Below, piece after piece: positions 60,390 to 64,000 of a stretch of DNA of 64,000 bases. Position 1 is the stretch's first letter. Each line of letters starts with the position of its first letter. The stretch spans positions 394,224-458,223 of the forward strand of contig NZ_MQSU01000001.1 in NCBI RefSeq assembly GCF_001907245.1, in the 5' to 3' direction. The position numbers were made by a program, and so were the translations under genes. Under the pieces are notes generated by a model. It made no database searches. It was not told where the DNA came from and was given only the letters and a program-made list of their open reading frames with translations. Source of the stretch: Boudabousia liubingyangii. Its GTDB lineage: Bacteria > Actinomycetota > Actinomycetes > Actinomycetales > Actinomycetaceae.

Positions 60390-62261
60390 ATGTTCCCCAC
60401 CGTAAATAACGCTCTAGCCCAGCCGGCCGCGCCCGGCTTCCTAGAAACCATTACCAACGGTTTCAACGCCTTCGTAGACGTCCTCTCCAGCATCGTCTTC
60501 TACGCCCCCAAAATCGGCGGCGTCGAAGTGCCCCTAATCGTTCTGTGGCTACTGGCCGGCGGTATCTTCTTCACCGTCTACCTGTCCTTCCAGCAGCTAC
60601 GCGTCTCTTCCCTACGTCACTCCCGTCGCCTAGTTAAGGGCGAATACACCCGTCACACTGACCCGGGTGAAGTGACCTCCTTCCAGGCACTAGCCACCGA
60701 ACTATCCGGTACCGTTGGCCTGGGTAACATCGCCGGTGTTGCCGTGGCCATTGGGATCGGTGGTCCGGGCGCAACCCTGTGGATCATCCTGGCCGGCATT
60801 ATCGGTATGGCCCTCAAGATGGCCGAAGCCACCCTGGGCGTCAAGTACCGTGTCGTTGACGAGGACGGCTCCACCAGTGGTGGCCCCATGTACTACCTAC
60901 GCGACGGCCTAGCCGAATTGGGCCACGCGACCCTAGGTCGCATCCTCGCCGCGATCTTCGCGATCGCCACCGTTTTTGGTGTCACCGGTGCGGGCAACAT
61001 GTTCCAGTCCAACCAGGCTGCCGCGCAGCTGATCTATATTACCGGCGGCGACCAGGGCTACCTAGGTGGCAAGGAATGGGCCATCGGTATTGTCCTCGCG
61101 CTACTAGCGGGCTTCGTGATCCTGGGTGGTATCCAGAAGATTGGTGCCGTCACCAGTAAGATCGTGCCCTTCATGGCCCTGCTGTACTTGGTCATGTGTC
61201 TGTTCGTGATCATCCCCAACGTGCACCACATTCCGTGGGCGGTTGAGCAGATGTTCGAATCTGCCATCACCGGTCGCGGCATTGCCGGTGGCGCCCTGGG
61301 TGTCATGATCGTGGGTCTACGTCGTGCGGCCTTCTCTAACGCTGCCGGTATTGGTACCGCCGCGATGGCGCACTCTGCGGTGAAGACTCGCCGCCCCGCC
61401 ACCGAAGGTTTCGTGGCCATGTGGGAACCCTTCGTGGACTCCGTCCTGATCTGTACCCTGACCGCGCTTACCATCATCCTGTCTGGCGTTTGGCAGACCA
61501 ACCCGGAGGTCGAGGGCGTACAGATGACCGCCGCCGCACTAGCTACCTCCGTGTCCTGGTTCGACGTGCCGCTAACCATTGCCGTGGCCCTGTTCGCCTT
61601 CTCTACCGTGCTGTCCTACAGCTACTACGGCATGAAGGCCGTGGGTTACCTATTCGGTGGCTCCCGTCGCGCCGAGCAGACCTACAACGTCATCTACATC
61701 CTGCTGATCGTAGTTGGTGCCATGGCTCCGCTAGAGCAGGTTATTAACTTCTCTGACTCCATGTTCTTCATGATGGCCCTGCCGAACGTGCTAGGCCTGT
61801 ACTTCCTGGCCGGCATCATTAAGAAGGAAATCATTGGTCACCGCGTGAAGGTTGACGCGGGCGTGATCAGCATTGTTCCGGAAGAAGAGCAGGCCTCTGC
61901 CGCTAATACCTCTGCTAGCGATTCTGATCCTTCGCACGTGGACGTGGCCCATGCGGAAACCGTTGCCGCTTTCGAGGCCGCCGCGGAAGCTCGTTACGAT
62001 GCCCTTCAGGCCATTGAGGATGACAGCGTTTCTGATGAAGATACCGAGGCTGCTCGCTTGGCTGCCCGGGAAGCTGCCAGCGTAGCCGTAGAGACCGCTC
62101 AGGCGGCCCGTGCGATTACCGAGGCCGCTGACGATGAGACCGGTATGGTCCCCGAGGAGCACCCGGTTGATCCGCTACAGGCTGGTCACGCGACCGAACC
62201 TTCTGTCGGTAACGATGACGAGGAAGCTGAAACCGAAGAATCGGTCCAGCAACAGGCCTGA
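60390..62261 (+). CDS. AGCS-family sodium:amino acid symporter (AlsT-like) with acidic C-terminal extension
   Basis: Membrane carrier of 623 aa. It has 10-11 hydrophobic segments, SGTVGLGNIAGVAVAIGIGGPGA, FWMILAGIIGM-type region, GGPMYYLRDGL and AAFSNAAGIGTAAMAHSAVK, characteristic of the alanine/glycine:Na+ symporters. The last ~130 residues (after SIVPEEEQAS) are an Ala/Glu/Asp-rich cytoplasmic tail, longer than the family's usual end near residue 490. Imports D/L-alanine or glycine (family knowledge). Confidence 0.93.
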   Translation: MFPTVNNALAQPAAPGFLETITNGFNAFVDVLSSIVFYAPKIGGVEVPLIVLWLLAGGIFFTVYLSFQQLRVSSLRHSRRLVKGEYTRHTDPGEVTSFQALATELSGTVGLGNIAGVAVAIGIGGPGATLWIILAGIIGMALKMAEATLGVKYRVVDEDGSTSGGPMYYLRDGLAELGHATLGRILAAIFAIATVFGVTGAGNMFQSNQAAAQLIYITGGDQGYLGGKEWAIGIVLALLAGFVILGGIQKIGAVTSKIVPFMALLYLVMCLFVIIPNVHHIPWAVEQMFESAITGRGIAGGALGVMIVGLRRAAFSNAAGIGTAAMAHSAVKTRRPATEGFVAMWEPFVDSVLICTLTALTIILSGVWQTNPEVEGVQMTAAALATSVSWFDVPLTIAVALFAFSTVLSYSYYGMKAVGYLFGGSRRAEQTYNVIYILLIVVGAMAPLEQVINFSDSMFFMMALPNVLGLYFLAGIIKKEIIGHRVKVDAGVISIVPEEEQASAANTSASDSDPSHVDVAHAETVAAFEAAAEARYDALQAIEDDSVSDEDTEAARLAAREAASVAVETAQAARAITEAADDETGMVPEEHPVDPLQAGHATEPSVGNDDEEAETEESVQQQA

Positions 62262-62369
62262 GGCGTAGTTAAGCAGGACTGAAGGATAGTCCAGCAGGCT
62301 GGAAACCCTTCCTAGTGGACTAGTGTATTAATCAACTTGACCAAAGTTTTGAGTAATACCTCAAAGTTG

Positions 62370-62399
62370 TTGACCAATACGCCTAAAGTCCTGTAATCT
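62370..62399 (+). promoter_or_regulatory. Promoter of MFS permease gene
   Basis: TTGACC (62370-62375), 18-nt spacer, TAATCT (62394-62399). It predicts a leader of about 95 nt. Confidence 0.55.
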
Positions 62400-62425
62400 A
62401 CGGGATTCGAAGCCAATAATTTTGC

Positions 62426-62473
62426 CTTTGCCGCCCTCGGGTGGGGAATCTGACCCCGCCCAGGGCGGCAAAG
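62426..62473 (+). promoter_or_regulatory. Strong hairpin in the MFS leader
   Basis: CTTTGCCGCCCT pairs with AGGGCGGCAAAG, then after one bulged C, GGGTGGGG pairs with CCCCGCCC (one G·U). Loop of 7 nt. It lies between the promoter and the GTG start and has no U-run, so an RNA regulatory role or a remnant terminator is possible. Confidence 0.5.
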
Positions 62474-62500
62474 TTGTTCAGAAACTGGGAATATAAGTAA

Positions 62501-63958
62501 GTGTTCGAAACCTATGCCAAGCTTTATCGCCTTCCGGGAGCGTTCCTTTTCTCGCTAGCCGGATTCATTGCGCGATTCCCCATGTCGTTCATCGGGCTAT
62601 CCACCCTGATGCTGATTCGGCATACTCACGGCCAGTACTGGATTGCCGGTCTAGTTGACGCGGCCAGCATCATTGGCTTCGCCGGCGCCGCCCCCTGGTT
62701 GGCCCGCCTAGTGGACCGTCACGGCCAGGCACAGGTCATGCGTCCCTCACTGACCGTTTCGATTCTGGCCAATATTGCCCTGATTACGGTTGCCCTGCAG
62801 ACCGGACCGGTATGGCTACTGTGTATCTTGGCCGCTATCGCCGGCGCTTTTTCTGGCTCTATTGGCGCCATGGTTCGTTCCCGCTGGTCTCACCTACTGG
62901 AAGACCCCAAGAAGCTAAAGTCTGCCTTCGCCCTTGAATCCGCCCTTGATGAGCTGGTCTTCATGCTGGGCCCGGTACTAGCTACCGCCCTGACCGCTTC
63001 GGTTCACCCCGCCAGTGGCCTAGTGTTGGCAATCCTCTTTGCCCTATTCGGTGGCATGTGGTTCTTCTCTTTGAAGTCCACCCAGCCAGTCCCCTCTAAG
63101 ACCCTTCCGGTCGACCCGCAGGTAGCTGAGCGCGGCTCCGTAATGCGTTACCCGGCCCTGTGGGCCATTGGCGCCACCTTCGTTGGTGCCGGTACCCTAT
63201 TCGGCGCCCTGGACGTCTCCATTCTGGAATTCACTAAGGTTTTGGGACACCCGGCCACCTCTGGTATCCAGTTGGGCATTATGGCCGGCGGCTCCCTAGT
63301 GGGTGCGCTGATTTATGGTTCACGCGATTGGCCCCTACCCCTGTGGGCCATGTATCTAGCGGGTATGGCCCTGCTTTCCATTGGTGTTACGGGCTTCCTT
63401 TTCGCTCACACGCAGATCACCATGGGCATCATCATGTTCGTGGCCGGCCTGGTGGTCGCCCCGATTATCACGATCGCCTATTCGATTGTCGAGTTTGCCA
63501 TCCCCCGCCAGCAGATCACTGAGGGCCTGACCTGGATGAACACCTTCATGAACCTGGGTGTGGCCCTAGGGTCCTTCACCGGTGGCGTGTTCGTGGACCA
63601 CTTCAGTTACACCGGTGGCCTGTGGGTGACCGCGATTGCTTCTTGGTTCATGTTCTGGATTGCGCTGGCTACCTCGCGTCTGATCCGTTCTGCACTTGGT
63701 TCTTCCGGTACGTTGCGTGAGCTGGCTACCCGCCGCGCTAAGGCTTGGAAGGATGCGCGTGCGTCCCGTCCGGCCACGAAGCCGGCTAAGGGTAAGCCGA
63801 AGCGCGTTTTGAAGCCTTCTGATCATGATTACAAGCTGACCCCGGCCGAGTTTGAGGCCGAGATTGGTCTGGCTAACCCGACCGAGGACGTGCGTCGCTT
63901 CCCGCCTTCTACGATTGGTGATATTTCGGGTCAGGAAACCCAGCCGGACGTTCAGTAA
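62501..63958 (+). CDS. MFS permease
   Basis: A 485-aa major facilitator with 12 hydrophobic segments between residues about 15 and 395. The loop between helices 2 and 3 has WLARLVDRHGQAQVMRP (MFS motif A-like). A C-terminal cytoplasmic tail of about 90 residues is basic then acidic. GTG start; an atypical GGGAATAT lies upstream. Drug or metabolite efflux is likely, substrate unknown. Confidence 0.85.
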   Translation: MFETYAKLYRLPGAFLFSLAGFIARFPMSFIGLSTLMLIRHTHGQYWIAGLVDAASIIGFAGAAPWLARLVDRHGQAQVMRPSLTVSILANIALITVALQTGPVWLLCILAAIAGAFSGSIGAMVRSRWSHLLEDPKKLKSAFALESALDELVFMLGPVLATALTASVHPASGLVLAILFALFGGMWFFSLKSTQPVPSKTLPVDPQVAERGSVMRYPALWAIGATFVGAGTLFGALDVSILEFTKVLGHPATSGIQLGIMAGGSLVGALIYGSRDWPLPLWAMYLAGMALLSIGVTGFLFAHTQITMGIIMFVAGLVVAPIITIAYSIVEFAIPRQQITEGLTWMNTFMNLGVALGSFTGGVFVDHFSYTGGLWVTAIASWFMFWIALATSRLIRSALGSSGTLRELATRRAKAWKDARASRPATKPAKGKPKRVLKPSDHDYKLTPAEFEAEIGLANPTEDVRRFPPSTIGDISGQETQPDVQ

Positions 63959-64000
63959 GGTTTCTGGGCAAGTCGTAAAGGTGGCCGCTGAACCCACTCA

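Overview
The window looks like a chromosomal segment of a mid-GC Actinobacterium, most likely Actinomycetaceae (an Actinomyces-type organism). The evidence is a WhiB regulator, a Crp/GlxR-type regulator, a one-copy 'helicase/secretion neighbourhood' Tad locus with a DUF4244 pilin, CCA-encoding tRNAs, many apparently leaderless genes, and a gene order (nth, crp, DUF4177 small protein, whiB, class A PBP, metallophosphoesterase) that I recognise from mycobacteria. Species was not determined. All functional calls rest on motifs read by eye.

Layout. 0-2.1 kb: sugar aminotransferase cut by the left edge, divergent GT2 glycosyltransferase and DUF2304 protein. 2.1-7.5 kb: siderophore-interacting-like protein, GH13 alpha-glucosidase, DapA-family lyase, tRNA-Arg, diacylglycerol kinase-like enzyme. 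7.6-16.6 kb: tRNA-Ser(GCU), an AT-rich five-gene defence island, tRNA-Ser(UGA). 16.6-21.3 kb: two paralogous HAD phosphatases, serS, second DagK-like gene. 21.3-29.4 kb: MrfA-type helicase, compact Tad pilus locus, Fic-like protein and an acidic membrane protein. 29.6-36.7 kb: nth, crp, DUF4177, whiB, PBP, phosphoesterase, tRNA-Pro, YwiC-like protein. 36.7-41.5 kb: small membrane protein, alpha/beta hydrolase with a WXG100-like partner, phosphoribosyltransferase, two YbjN proteins, low-molecular-weight tyrosine phosphatase. 41.6-60.1 kb: cell-surface polysaccharide locus, AT-rich between about 45.26 and 57.2 kb. 60.4-64 kb: AGCS symporter and an MFS permease.

Two accessory regions stand out. 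(1) The island at 7.87-16.34 kb pairs a cytosine-5 DNA methyltransferase with a convergent four-gene operon: GHKL (MutL/MORC-like) ATPase, Z1-domain SF2 ATPase, PD-(D/E)XK nuclease and AIPR protein. It is a multi-subunit restriction-modification-like phage defence system of a kind predicted computationally but poorly characterised. (2) The polysaccharide locus makes UDP-ManNAcA (wecB, wecC), has several glycosyltransferases and a TagGH/Wzm-Wzt-like exporter, and contains an unusual adjacent pair: a signal-peptide-less heparinase II/III-family protein and an asparagine-synthase-like enzyme without the glutaminase cysteine. An LCP ligase at its edge suggests attachment of the polymer to peptidoglycan.

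Regulatory themes: at least eleven genes have a -10-like hexamer 6-7 nt before the start codon (leaderless transcripts), and several clear intrinsic terminators punctuate the map.
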